A DNA stretch of 25,255 nt from an uncultured Collinsella sp. (GCA_900543505.1 UQSB01000031.1:1-25255); one strand, 5' to 3'; counted from the stretch's first letter, positions 7,120 through 14,446 are shown. Numbers and translations: made by a program. The notes: a model not told the origin generated them from the letters alone.

Positions 7120-7596
7120 ATGCTAAACGAGAACATCCAGGCCCTCAGGAAATCGAAAGGGCTATCGCAGGAGGAGCTCGCGCTCAAGCTGAACGTGGTG
7201 AGGCAGACGGTTTCCAAATGGGAACGCGGGCTCTCGGTGCCCGACGCGGAGATGCTCGTCGCCCTCGGAGAGGTGCTCGACGTGCCGGTGAGCAAAGACG
7301 AGGCGCGAGGCGATGGGGCTCTCCCAAGAACAGCTCGCCGAGAAACTCTACGTGTCGCGTCAGACGATCTCGAACTGGGAGCGGGACAAGACGTATCCGG
7401 ACGTCCAGAGTCTGCTCATGCTGAGCATCCTGTTCGACACCTCCATAGACACGCTCGTGAAGGGAGACGTGACCGTTATGGAAGAGGCAGTCGAAAGAGA
7501 TCGCAAGCGCATGGGAACGCGGATGCTATGGCTGGCCGTGCTGATGCTCGCGTTGCTGGCGGTGGCGTTCGCGCTGATACTGTCGCCGGCGTTTAA
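7120..7596 (+). CDS. Chimeric ORF: intact XRE domain fused to out-of-frame paralogue
   Basis: The ATG at 7120 follows GAAAGGA and starts a normal XRE helix-turn-helix domain (about 1-58; SKGLSQEELALKLNVVRQTV). After VPVSKDE the frame runs into DNA of a second XRE gene, read in the wrong phase, and stops at 7596 after an arginine-rich nonsense tail. The 159-codon product would therefore keep a DNA-binding domain but lose whatever its natural C-terminus was. The join lies at about 7295, where AAGACG and GGCGCGAGGCGATGGG match the 4776 gene. It is probably the scar of a deletion between two XRE genes. The protein might still bind DNA, but a pseudogene reading is equally reasonable. Confidence 0.6.
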   Translation: MLNENIQALRKSKGLSQEELALKLNVVRQTVSKWERGLSVPDAEMLVALGEVLDVPVSKDEARGDGALPRTARRETLRVASDDLELGAGQDVSGRPESAHAEHPVRHLHRHAREGRRDRYGRGSRKRSQAHGNADAMAGRADARVAGGGVRADTVAGV

Positions 7597-7746
7597 CTGG
7601 ATGGAGGATACCTGGGGCGTCGGCGTCGCCGCGGCTGCGACGTTCCTGCCGGCGATAGCGGCGCTTGTTGTTGCAACCGTCCTCGAGCGCATCAAGCGCG
7701 AGAACGACCTGGTGACATACCGCGAGATCCTCGCTGTCCGCAATGC
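7295..7746 (+). pseudogene. Broken copy of the XRE-membrane regulator, both ends missing
   Basis: Read in the frame of an ATG at 7313, this stretch is nearly identical to residues 8 to about 155 of the protein at 4776. It starts at KTRREA, keeps SRQTISNWERDKTYPDVQSL and the first two membrane helices, and ends after TYREILA. The first seven codons, the natural start, the last membrane helix and the stop codon are all missing. The open frame drifts on to 8338 antisense to the next gene. It is preceded in another frame by the XRE domain at 7120. Its right break lies only about 65 bases from the cyuA stop codon. Confidence 0.75.
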
Positions 7747-7810
7747 AGACAGGTGCTTTACAGCCACAAGCGCGATAGTTTCAACAACAAGATGCAGTGC
7801 CCCAGAGCCC

Positions 7811-9133
7811 CTAGCAGTCGACGACGGTCTTGCCGATCATGATGTTGAGGATCTCGACGTCGGTATCCTTCATGCCAACGCGGCCCACATAGCCCATGCT
7901 GGCAATCGTCTCCTCCACCGTATCCTGGATCAGGCCCTCGCCGGCACGGAAGCCGCGGCCCTGCATGGCCATATCGTGGCCCAGAATCGCCGCATCAACG
8001 GCAGCGGAAATCTTAGCGGCGCAGCTTGCCTTGGCGCCATCGCACACGATGCCGCCCACGTTACCGAGCGTATTGGAGACCGTCGCGCCGATCTGCTCGC
8101 GCGTGCCACCGCACAGCCAGGTAATCGCCGCGCCGGCACCGCACGCAGCGCAAATAGCACCGCAAAACGCCGAGAGCGCACCAATATAGCTCTTGATATG
8201 CACAGCAATAAGATCGGACAGCATCACGGCGCGCACCAGGCGCTCGTGGTCGCAGCGCAGGTAGTCGGCATATTCCATAACGGGCAACGCACAGGTAATA
8301 CCCTGGTTGCCCGAGCCGCACACAATGGCGACCGGTAGCGCACAGCCGTTCATACGGGCGTCAGACCCGGCGGCCGCACGCGCGCGCGCACGGCAGGCGA
8401 CGTCGTCGGCGCGAGCGCCCAGCAGCGTACGGCCCACCTCGGCGCCCCAAGCGTTCGCCAAGCCCTCGGCGCTAATAGCGCCGTTCAGCTCAATCTGACG
8501 CTCAACGGCAGCGCGGGCGCCCTCGATGTCGCCGTCCTCGATAAAGTCAATGATAGACTCAATCGACATGGGCGTATCGGCGTTATCGGCGGCACGCTCG
8601 GCCACGACGCGCTCGGCGCAGGCGGCACACTCCCCCGCCGACTTGCCACACACCGGAATGCCATCGAGTGTATGGCACGTAACATTGGTGTGATGGTCGG
8701 TGATCTCGACGACCGCAGTATGACCTCCGGCCGTGGCAGTCACCTTAATGTAGAGGTTGGGCACACCCTCGACAAGCGACACATCGCAGTAGTCGGCATC
8801 GGAGAGCAGCTCGGTCACGCGAGCACGGTCTGCATCGCCAACACTCTCGAGCACCTCGAGCGCGCTCTTGGCGTCACCGCCCACAGCACCCAGCACGGCC
8901 GCGGCCTCAATACCGTGCATACCGCCCGAGTTGGGCACGGTCACGCTCTTTACGTTCTTGATGATGTTGCCCGAGCAGGCAACAACCATATGTTCGGGTT
9001 CGCAACCGAGCGTCTGGCTCGCCAGCGCCGCCGCATAGGCAACGGCAATGGGCTCGGTGCAGCCGAGCGCACAGACAAGCTCGCGGTTCAAAACATCACA
9101 AAACGCGGTATCACGGATGGAATCGGTAGGCAT
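7811..9133 (-). CDS. cyuA: L-cysteine desulfidase-like protein (UPF0597 / CyuA-YhaM family)
   Basis: This 440-residue soluble protein matches the CyuA/YhaM family (about 436 residues), related to the alpha chain of iron-sulfur L-serine dehydratases. Members degrade L-cysteine to pyruvate, sulfide and ammonia. Visible family marks are an N-terminal CALGCTEPIAVAYA (Cys21 and Cys25), a central CGSGNQGIT, a GAISAFCG-like LSAFCGAICAACGAG and a C-terminal NVGGIVCDGAK, with several conserved cysteines that could hold a 4Fe-4S cluster. AGGAG lies eight bases before the ATG at 9133. No transporter or regulator of cysteine use adjoins it. L-serine dehydratase activity is the alternative. An internal 21-bp stretch is repeated at the left edge of the window. 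Confidence 0.85.
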   Translation of the reverse strand: MPTDSIRDTAFCDVLNRELVCALGCTEPIAVAYAAALASQTLGCEPEHMVVACSGNIIKNVKSVTVPNSGGMHGIEAAAVLGAVGGDAKSALEVLESVGDADRARVTELLSDADYCDVSLVEGVPNLYIKVTATAGGHTAVVEITDHHTNVTCHTLDGIPVCGKSAGECAACAERVVAERAADNADTPMSIESIIDFIEDGDIEGARAAVERQIELNGAISAEGLANAWGAEVGRTLLGARADDVACRARARAAAGSDARMNGCALPVAIVCGSGNQGITCALPVMEYADYLRCDHERLVRAVMLSDLIAVHIKSYIGALSAFCGAICAACGAGAAITWLCGGTREQIGATVSNTLGNVGGIVCDGAKASCAAKISAAVDAAILGHDMAMQGRGFRAGEGLIQDTVEETIASMGYVGRVGMKDTDVEILNIMIGKTVVDC

Positions 9134-9400
9134 AGGTATCTCCTACATGTATAACGGGTTGCTCTCGCAAGTATCAACTTCTCCATTTGATAACAAGGCA
9201 CTAAAAACCGCAAGTCGAGTTCCGGCAGACGGCCGCCAGAAGCAAATTGGCGGCATTTTTCGTGATGGGCTGATGTTCGCGTCCGCTAAAGCGTTTGACC
9301 AAAAAACGCCCGAGTGTTTAGGCAAAAGACGCGCTATCATGCAGTCGAACGCGGTAAAACCTTTAGCAATTCCGCCGCACGGACCAGAGAGGAACCACTC

Positions 9401-9868
9401 ATGAAGATCGGTATCGGCAACGACCACGCCGCCGTCGAGCTCAAGAACATCATTTCCGAGCACCTGAAGGAGCGCGGCTGCGAGGTCGTGAACTTTGGCA
9501 CCGACACCTCCGAGAGCTTTGATTACCCCATCGCCGGCTACAAGGTGGGCAAAGCCGTAGCCAACGGCGACGTCGATCTGGGCATCCTGATCTGCGGCAC
9601 CGGTGTCGGGATTAGCTTGGCCGCCAACAAGGTCGAGGGCGTTCGTGCCGTCGTGTGCTCCGAGCCCTTCAGCGCCAAGCTCTCGCGCATGCACAACAAC
9701 ACCAACGTGCTCGCCTTTGGCGCCCGCGTCGTGGGCTCCGAGCTCGCCAAGATGATCGTCGACGAGTGGCTCGATGCCGAGTTCGAGGGCGGCCGTCACG
9801 AGCGTCGCGTCAATCTCCTCAACGAGATCGACCAGACCCGCGGCCTCAAGGTCGTCGACGAAGCTTAA
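9401..9868 (+). CDS. rpiB: Ribose-5-phosphate isomerase B (first copy)
   Basis: This 155-residue enzyme of the RpiB/LacAB family interconverts ribose 5-phosphate and ribulose 5-phosphate in the pentose phosphate pathway. The start is GNDHAAVELKN and the active-site loop is ICGTGVGISLAANK with Cys65. HNNTNVLAFGARVVG provides further substrate contacts. The ATG at 9401 follows AGAGG; an upstream in-frame ATG at 9314 would add 29 residues unlike the family. It stands alone between divergent cyuA and convergent ndk and ends in a strong terminator. A second copy at 15705 is about three-quarters identical. RpiB enzymes can also act on allose 6-phosphate, so housekeeping versus sugar-specific use is not settled by sequence alone. 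Confidence 0.9.
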   Translation: MKIGIGNDHAAVELKNIISEHLKERGCEVVNFGTDTSESFDYPIAGYKVGKAVANGDVDLGILICGTGVGISLAANKVEGVRAVVCSEPFSAKLSRMHNNTNVLAFGARVVGSELAKMIVDEWLDAEFEGGRHERRVNLLNEIDQTRGLKVVDEA

Positions 9869-9897
9869 AGACCTGCAACGCCATACGCCAACGAAAA

Positions 9898-9936
9898 CCC
9901 CCGTCCGGAACGCAATCCGGGCGGGGGCTCTTTATT
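9898..9936 (+). terminator. Rho-independent terminator of rpiB
   Basis: A 12-bp stem (9898-9909 with 9916-9927, one GU pair) is followed by CTCTTTATT, 30 bases after the rpiB stop codon. Confidence 0.88.
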
Positions 9937-10021
9937 AGATTTTTGGGGCATGCCTAGAAATCTACCTTTCGCAGTCCATGTGCGACAAAAGGTAGATTTC
10001 TAGCCATGTCCCAAAAATCTA
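9936..10021. repeat. Long imperfect palindrome between rpiB and ndk
   Basis: Arms 9936-9973 and 9981-10021 are inverted copies with a few mismatches and a small length difference around a 7-base centre. Each arm contains TAGAAATCTACCTTT. It lies between the two terminators of convergent genes and encodes nothing visible. It resembles a dispersed palindromic intergenic element. Confidence 0.75.
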
Positions 10022-10025
10022 CTGG

Positions 10026-10062
10026 GATAAAAAGGGCACCGCGGATGGAGTTCCGCGGCGCC
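10026..10062 (-). terminator. Rho-independent terminator of ndk
   Basis: An 11-bp stem (10035-10045 with 10052-10062, one GU pair on the RNA) is followed on the minus strand by CTTTTTATCC, about 40 bases after the ndk stop codon. Confidence 0.85.
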
Positions 10063-10101
10063 TAAGCCACACGCTAACAGCTTTAAGGAGTCAAAGCTGG
10101 T

Positions 10102-10506
10102 TTAGCCAAAGAAGCGCTTGATCTCGATCTCGGCGTTCTCCAGGCAGTCGGAGCCGTGAATCACGTTGGCGTTGACATCGACAGCGAAGTCGCCGCGGAT
10201 GGTGCCGGGGGCAGCATCAAGCGGGTTGGTAGCGCCCATAAGAGTGCGCATCTTGGAGACAGCAGAAAGACCGGAAACGACCATCTTGACGACCGGACCG
10301 CTCGTCATAAAGTCGCAGAGACCGCCAAAGAAAGGCTTGTCGGCCAGATGAACGTAGTGCTCCTCGACGGTAGCGCGCTCGAGCGTGGTCATCTCCATGC
10401 GCTCGATGACAAGGCCGCTGCGCTCAATGCGAGCAACGATCTCGCCGATCTTGCGATCGCGCACGGCGTCGGGCTTAATCATGATGAAGGTCTTCTCGAT
10501 AGCCAT
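10102..10506 (-). CDS. ndk: Nucleoside diphosphate kinase
   Basis: This 134-residue protein transfers the gamma phosphate from ATP to other nucleoside diphosphates, balancing the NTP and dNTP pools. It shows the family start EKTFIMIKPDAV, an MMGATNP-like region (LMGATNPLDAAPGTIRGDFA) and the active-site NVIHGSD, with His117 as the phosphorylated residue. The length is typical. The ATG at 10506 follows GAAAGG; an upstream in-frame ATG would add 14 non-family residues. It is monocistronic, with its own promoter and terminator. Confidence 0.95.
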   Translation of the reverse strand: MAIEKTFIMIKPDAVRDRKIGEIVARIERSGLVIERMEMTTLERATVEEHYVHLADKPFFGGLCDFMTSGPVVKMVVSGLSAVSKMRTLMGATNPLDAAPGTIRGDFAVDVNANVIHGSDCLENAEIEIKRFFG

Positions 10507-10569
10507 AAGGTAGCCTTTCAAGTAGGTTCGCGCGTGCCCAAGTCCCATTCCGGCACTCGCCTGGACTGC

Positions 10570-10598
10570 ATCGTAACAGAGTTTTAGCTGCAGTTAAA
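10570..10598 (-). promoter_or_regulatory. Probable ndk promoter
   Basis: On the minus strand TTTAAC (10598-10593), a 17-base spacer and TACGAT (10575-10570) give a start near 10563 and a leader of about 55 bases. Confidence 0.5.
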
Positions 10599-10802
10599 CA
10601 AAAAGATGTTTATTGAAGCGCTGCAATTAATTGAAGCGTTCCATATGTGTCACTTCTGTTTCGAAGCCCGACTAGAGTACCATCCGACTGCCCATCAACC
10701 GCACCGAACCGAGCGGACGGTCGGTTGCCGCCTGTGAACGTACCCCCCTTCACAACCTGCCCAAAGGTCCTACAGAAGTTCTCGACAAGCCTCTTCCTTC
10801 TC
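10599..10802. other. Non-coding gap between ndk promoter and argH terminator
   Basis: No gene is supported here. Visible features are two ATTGAAGCG repeats (near 10615 and 10632), a hairpin around 10696-10727 (6-bp outer and 3-bp inner stem) and an unexplained non-repetitive stretch at about 10748-10795. A small RNA cannot be excluded, but no promoter-terminator pair brackets one. Confidence 0.35.
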
Positions 10803-10839
10803 TATAACAAAACGGGTGCCCACCGTAGCGGGCACCCGT
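10803..10839 (-). terminator. Rho-independent terminator of argH
   Basis: A perfect 10-bp stem (10812-10821 with 10830-10839) is followed on the minus strand by TTTGTTATA, 46 bases after the argH stop codon. Confidence 0.88.
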
Positions 10840-10884
10840 AAAGGCAAGATATGATGAACACACCAGACAGACGCATCCAATAAG

Positions 10885-12315
10885 CTAATTAGCTCCGTGG
10901 CCCATCTCGACGACCTTGGTCAGCGATCCAACCACGTCCTCATCGGCCACGAGCTGCGCCTCGGCACGCTGCAGCTGCACGGCAACGGCGGCAGGAGCGG
11001 TGCCGCCCTCGGTCGTGCGCGCGGCAACGATCGACGGGATGTCGAGCGCCTCGGTAATATCGCGCTCAAAAAGCGGGCTCGCCTCCTGGAACACCTCAAA
11101 CGGCAGGTCCTCAAGATTGCAGCCGCGCTTCTCACACATCAGGACCAGGTGCCCCACCACAGCGTGCGCCTCGCGGAATGGCAAGCCGCGCTTAGCCAGG
11201 TAGTCGGCAACGTCGGTGGCGGCAAGGTGCCCCACGCCGCACTCGCGCGCCATGGCATCCTCGTTGACGGTCCAAGTCGAAATCATGCCGGCCATAACGG
11301 ACAGGCACTGCATGAGCGTGTGAGCGGTATCGAGCGCACCCTCCTTGTCCTCCTGCAAGTCCTTGTTATAAGCAAGCGGCAGGCCCTTCATGGTTACAAG
11401 CAGCTGCACCAGGTTGCCATAGACTCGGCCACTCTTGCCGCGGATAAGCTCGACAAAGTCGGGGTTCTTCTTCTGCGGCATGATGGACGAGCCGGTGGAA
11501 TAGGAGTCGGAAAGCGTGATAAAGCCGAATTCGGAGCTCGACCACAGCACAATCTCCTCGGAAAGACGCGACAGGTGCATGGCCATGACGGAGCCGGCGT
11601 AATGCAGATCGAGCAGGAAATCACGGTCGGAAACCGCATCGAGCGAGTTGGGAATCACACCCGCAAAGCCAAGCTCGGCAGCCGTCATCTGGCGATCGAG
11701 CGGATAGCTCGTACCGGCAAGAGCGGCAGCACCCAGCGGGCAGTTGTCAGCGGCATCAAAGGCGGCCTTTAGCCGTGTAAAGTCGCGCGCGAACATCCAG
11801 GAATACGCCAGCAGATGATGCGACAGCAGCACGGGCTGAGCATGCTGCATGTGCGTGTAGCCCGGCAGAATCACCTTGTCGTACTTCTTAGCCGCATCCA
11901 CCAGCACATGGCGCAGCTCAAGATTGGCCTCCATGAGCTCCTTGGCGAGCGCCTTGACGCCCAGGCGCGTATCGGTCGCAACCTGGTCGTTGCGCGAACG
12001 TCCGGTATGCAAACGCTTGCCCGCCTCGCCGATGCGACGCGTCAGCTCGCTCTCGATGGACATATGAATGTCCTCGTCGTTGATATCGAAGGTAAAGTTG
12101 CCGGCATCGATATCCTGTTCGATTCCAGTCAGGCCCTTGGCAATCGCCTGCTCGTCCTCGGCACTGATGATGCCCTGGGCCGCCAGCATTTTGGCATGCG
12201 CCTTAGAGCCGGCGATATCCTGCTTATAGAGATGTTTGTCGACCGGCAGCGACGCGCCAAACTCCTGCGTGACCTCGGCCACGCCTGCCTCAAAACGACC
12301 GCCCCAAAGAGCCAT
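10885..12315 (-). CDS. argH: Argininosuccinate lyase
   Basis: This 476-residue enzyme cleaves argininosuccinate to arginine and fumarate, the last step of arginine synthesis. It belongs to the fumarase/aspartase superfamily. The start LWGGRFEAG, the substrate-binding HTGRSRNDQV (near 110) and the signature loop GSSIMPQKKNPD (near 275) are all present. The ATG at 12315 follows AAAGGGGA. An earlier in-frame ATG would add 25 residues not found in the family. It lies downstream of argG on the same strand with a 56-codon ORF between. A hairpin after argG suggests argH may be partly uncoupled from argG, although the two enzymes act consecutively. Confidence 0.96.
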   Translation of the reverse strand: MALWGGRFEAGVAEVTQEFGASLPVDKHLYKQDIAGSKAHAKMLAAQGIISAEDEQAIAKGLTGIEQDIDAGNFTFDINDEDIHMSIESELTRRIGEAGKRLHTGRSRNDQVATDTRLGVKALAKELMEANLELRHVLVDAAKKYDKVILPGYTHMQHAQPVLLSHHLLAYSWMFARDFTRLKAAFDAADNCPLGAAALAGTSYPLDRQMTAAELGFAGVIPNSLDAVSDRDFLLDLHYAGSVMAMHLSRLSEEIVLWSSSEFGFITLSDSYSTGSSIMPQKKNPDFVELIRGKSGRVYGNLVQLLVTMKGLPLAYNKDLQEDKEGALDTAHTLMQCLSVMAGMISTWTVNEDAMARECGVGHLAATDVADYLAKRGLPFREAHAVVGHLVLMCEKRGCNLEDLPFEVFQEASPLFERDITEALDIPSIVAARTTEGGTAPAAVAVQLQRAEAQLVADEDVVGSLTKVVEMGHGAN

Positions 12316-12433
12316 GGAACCGTCCCCTTTCTCCAAATACCAAAACAAGCGCCCAAAGCAATGCGCCATATCGCTAAAGCGATTTTTCAACCGCTAGTTT
12401 TACACATTCCCCACCGTGTGCGGAGCCATGTAG

Positions 12434-12604
12434 CTAATTTGCAAAGAAGTGACGCGCCATGCACTTGGCGCCCAACGTCTCCCTCCGGATGTTGCCCTGC
12501 GAACCATCGATCCAGGCCTTCAGGCTCATAGGGACGTCCTCGACCCTTGCAGCATCGAACTCGGGCGCGAGGGCAAGTAAAGCATGCGCGATAGCATTGA
12601 ACAT
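12434..12604 (-). CDS. Small protein of unknown function between argG and argH
   Basis: This 56-codon ORF starts at ATG 12604, eight bases after a strong GAGGAG site. The sequence begins MFNAIAHALLALAPEFDAA and ends CMARHFFAN. It has a hydrophobic first helix and a charged second half with two cationic patches. No known family was recognised. An earlier in-frame ATG at 12670 lies inside the argG terminator and has no site. The good ribosome binding site and the position between two arginine genes support it as real, but short ORFs of this size also arise by chance in GC-rich DNA. Confidence 0.5.
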   Translation of the reverse strand: MFNAIAHALLALAPEFDAARVEDVPMSLKAWIDGSQGNIRRETLGAKCMARHFFAN

Positions 12605-12644
12605 AATGGATACTCCTCGTATATATAGGCGCAGAGCCGCCAAA

Positions 12645-12683
12645 TTGATAGAAGGAGCCCCGCCGGACAACCCCGGCGGGGCT
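12645..12683 (-). terminator. Terminator-like hairpin after argG
   Basis: A perfect 11-bp GC-rich stem (12656-12666 with 12673-12683) has a 6-base loop. On the minus strand the tail is CCTTCTATCAATT, so the T-run is weak. It lies about 155 bases after the argG stop codon and about 50 bases before the 56-codon ORF. The 12684-12837 gap holds nothing else clear. Confidence 0.65.
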
Positions 12684-12837
12684 CGGACTCAGCCGCAGAC
12701 GCGGCATCATATATGCGGGCGGAACGTAGGGGCCACCGATGTTAAGAAGTGTCAGCAAGCATAACGAAAGGTAGGGACCCCGTGCGCCCGTTATGTATCA
12801 CGCGGATGGGCCGCGCGGATACCGAGGGAAGGAGGCG

Positions 12838-14064
12838 CTAGGCCTGGGCGGCAGCAGAGCTGGGGCCCTGGACCTTTGCCCACGTCTTGAGCGACAGCGT
12901 GTCGATCTCGATAAAGCCGGCGCTGGCCTTCTCGTCAAACGTAGTGTCGCGGTCGTAGGTAGCCAGACCGTAGTCGTAGAGGCTGAAGGGGCTCTTGCGG
13001 CCGACAACGTGGCAGTTGCCCTTAAAGAACTTCAGACGGACGGTGCCGGTCACGAACTTCTGGGTGTCAGCCATAAAGGCGTCGAGCGCGTTTTTGAGCG
13101 GGCTATACCACTGGCCGTTGTACACGGCGGTAGCCCAATCCTGCTCGAGCTTGATCTTGGTCTTGAGCAGATCGCCCTCAACGCAAATGTCCTCGAGCGC
13201 CTTATGGGCGGTGATAAGCGTCAGGGCGCCGGGAACCTCGTAGCACTCGCGGCTCTTGAGGCCCACCAGACGGTCCTCGACCAGGTCGAGACGGCCAAAG
13301 CCGTTGTCGCCCGAAATCTTGTTGAGGGCGATGACGATCTCGGAGAGCTTCATCTTCTTGCCGTCGACGGCGACGGGCTTGCCGGCCTCAAACTCAATCT
13401 CGGTGTAGGTCGGGGTGTCGGGCGTGTCCTCGGGATTCTTGGTCATAACCCAAGCGTCGTCGAGCGGCTCGCTCCAGGGATCCTCCAGATGGCCGCACTC
13501 AATGGCGCGACCCCACAGGTTGTCGTCGATGGAATAGGGGTTGTCGTTGGCACCCTCGGGAACCGGCACGTTGTGGGCGTGGGCATAGGCGACCTCGTCG
13601 GGGCGGCATTTCAGATCCCACTCACGAACCGGGGCGATAACCTTCAGCTCGGGGTCGAGGGCCTTGACGGCAGCCTCAAAACGAACCTGGTCGTTGCCCT
13701 TGCCGGTGCAGCCATGGGCGACGTAGGTCGCATCAAACTCGTGAGCGACCTCAACGAGCTTCTTGGCGAGCAGCGGACGAGACAGGGCGGAGAGCAGCGG
13801 GTACTTGTTCTCATACATAGAGTTGGCGGCGATGGCCTTAGTCAGGAACTCATCGGAGAATTCGTCGCGCAGGTCGAGCACCTGGCAATCGAGAACGCCC
13901 AGGTCGAGCGCCTTCTGCTTCTTGGCGTCCAGGCCGGTCTCCTCCTGGCCCACGTTGCCGCAGACGCAAACGACATCGAGATTCTTCTCGTCTTGGAGCC
14001 ACTTGACACATACGGATGTATCAAGACCACCGGAATATGCGAGAACGACTTTTTCCTTGCTCAT
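12838..14064 (-). CDS. argG: Argininosuccinate synthase
   Basis: This 408-residue enzyme condenses citrulline and aspartate with ATP to form argininosuccinate, the penultimate step of arginine synthesis. It shows the ATP-binding P-loop LAYSGGLDTS (residues 8-17), VAHGCTGKGNDQVRFE and the citrulline/aspartate-binding NPYSIDDNLWGRAIE. The length is normal. The ATG at 14064 follows AAAGGAAAC; an in-frame ATG 17 codons upstream is unsupported. It is transcribed from a promoter about 385 bases upstream through a long leader. That leader contains an arginine-rich 24-codon ORF and an intrinsic terminator, implying arginine-controlled attenuation. argH lies downstream. Confidence 0.96.
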   Translation of the reverse strand: MSKEKVVLAYSGGLDTSVCVKWLQDEKNLDVVCVCGNVGQEETGLDAKKQKALDLGVLDCQVLDLRDEFSDEFLTKAIAANSMYENKYPLLSALSRPLLAKKLVEVAHEFDATYVAHGCTGKGNDQVRFEAAVKALDPELKVIAPVREWDLKCRPDEVAYAHAHNVPVPEGANDNPYSIDDNLWGRAIECGHLEDPWSEPLDDAWVMTKNPEDTPDTPTYTEIEFEAGKPVAVDGKKMKLSEIVIALNKISGDNGFGRLDLVEDRLVGLKSRECYEVPGALTLITAHKALEDICVEGDLLKTKIKLEQDWATAVYNGQWYSPLKNALDAFMADTQKFVTGTVRLKFFKGNCHVVGRKSPFSLYDYGLATYDRDTTFDEKASAGFIEIDTLSLKTWAKVQGPSSAAAQA

Positions 14065-14115
14065 GGCTGTTTCCTTTCGCCCTTGGTAGCTAGTTAGAAC
14101 ATCGGTCAGTTGCAA

Positions 14116-14228
14116 GTCATTTCGAGGTCAAAAACCGTGCAATATCAGGTTAAATAGCAAAAAGCAGCACAACATGCCCTAGAAACATGCAGCAATGTCG
14201 TGCTAAAACCCAACGACCTCAAAATGAC
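14116..14228 (-). promoter_or_regulatory. Attenuator terminator in the argG leader
   Basis: On the minus-strand RNA, AGCACGACAU (14204-14195) pairs over 10 bp with AUGUUGUGCU (14175-14166), followed by GCUUUUUGCUAUUU (14165-14152). This is an intrinsic terminator about 90 bases ahead of argG. A perfect 14-bp stem (14228-14215 with 14129-14116, one GU) can enclose it. The segment CAAUCGU (14268-14262), just after the leader ORF stop, can pair with ACGACAUUG (14201-14193), the terminator's 5' arm, over seven pairs with a 2-base bulge. It is therefore a candidate antiterminator. Pairings were found by eye without energy calculation. Confidence 0.7.
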
Positions 14229-14268
14229 TCTGTTGAGGCAATTCGCCCCATACGGACAGAGACGATTG

Positions 14269-14343
14269 TTATCGTCGTCGGGAAATTGCGCGCTGGCGTC
14301 GGATGGCATTGTCTGCAGTGGTGATGATCTTTACGAACTGCAT
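14269..14343 (-). CDS. Candidate arginine-rich leader peptide of argG
   Basis: A 24-codon ORF, ATG 14343 to TAA 14269, has an excellent ribosome binding site (AAAGGAGAGG) four bases upstream. The peptide starts MQFVKIITTADNA and ends IRRQRAISRRR, with six arginine codons in the last ten, three of them consecutive just before the stop codon. The final codons form the 5' arm of a hairpin (GACGAU with AUCGUC around the stop codon). A terminator and then argG follow. This matches the classical leader peptides of his, trp and leu operons, where ribosome stalling at scarce-amino-acid codons prevents termination. The ORF, codons and hairpins are visible; control by arginine is inferred. Confidence 0.75.
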   Translation of the reverse strand: MQFVKIITTADNAIRRQRAISRRR

Positions 14344-14446
14344 CTGCCTCTCCTTTCACATATCGCCGGGCGCAATTCAAATATCGCAAACGGTACCTTT
14401 TCCTCGGTAAACGGGTCTTTTTCCGTCTCCGTTTTCGATGCTCGCT

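Noticed and set aside
1..7810. Phage or integrative element with the 21-bp repeat as attachment site
   Set aside because: No integrase, recombinase, excisionase, relaxase or phage gene is present in the block, and an assembly k-mer explains the 21-bp match equally well.
7313..8338. A single 341-residue protein starting with an XRE domain
   Set aside because: Only the part up to about 7746 resembles the paralogue; the rest is antisense to cyuA, and the first codons of the XRE domain are missing.
9148..9177. TTGATA-18-TATACA promoter for cyuA on the minus strand
   Set aside because: The boxes look good, but the predicted start would fall within or after the cyuA ribosome binding site, leaving no usable leader, so it is not listed as a feature.
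9936..10021. CRISPR array or integron attC site at the intergenic palindromes
   Set aside because: There is no series of regular repeats with spacers, and no cas gene or integron integrase nearby.
12793..14097. A 434-codon plus-strand frame opposite argG
   Set aside because: It is antisense to an intact argininosuccinate synthase and shows no family resemblance.
14116..14228. T-box riboswitch for argG
   Set aside because: No T-box consensus sequence is present in the leader, whereas a translated arginine-rich ORF and competing hairpins are.
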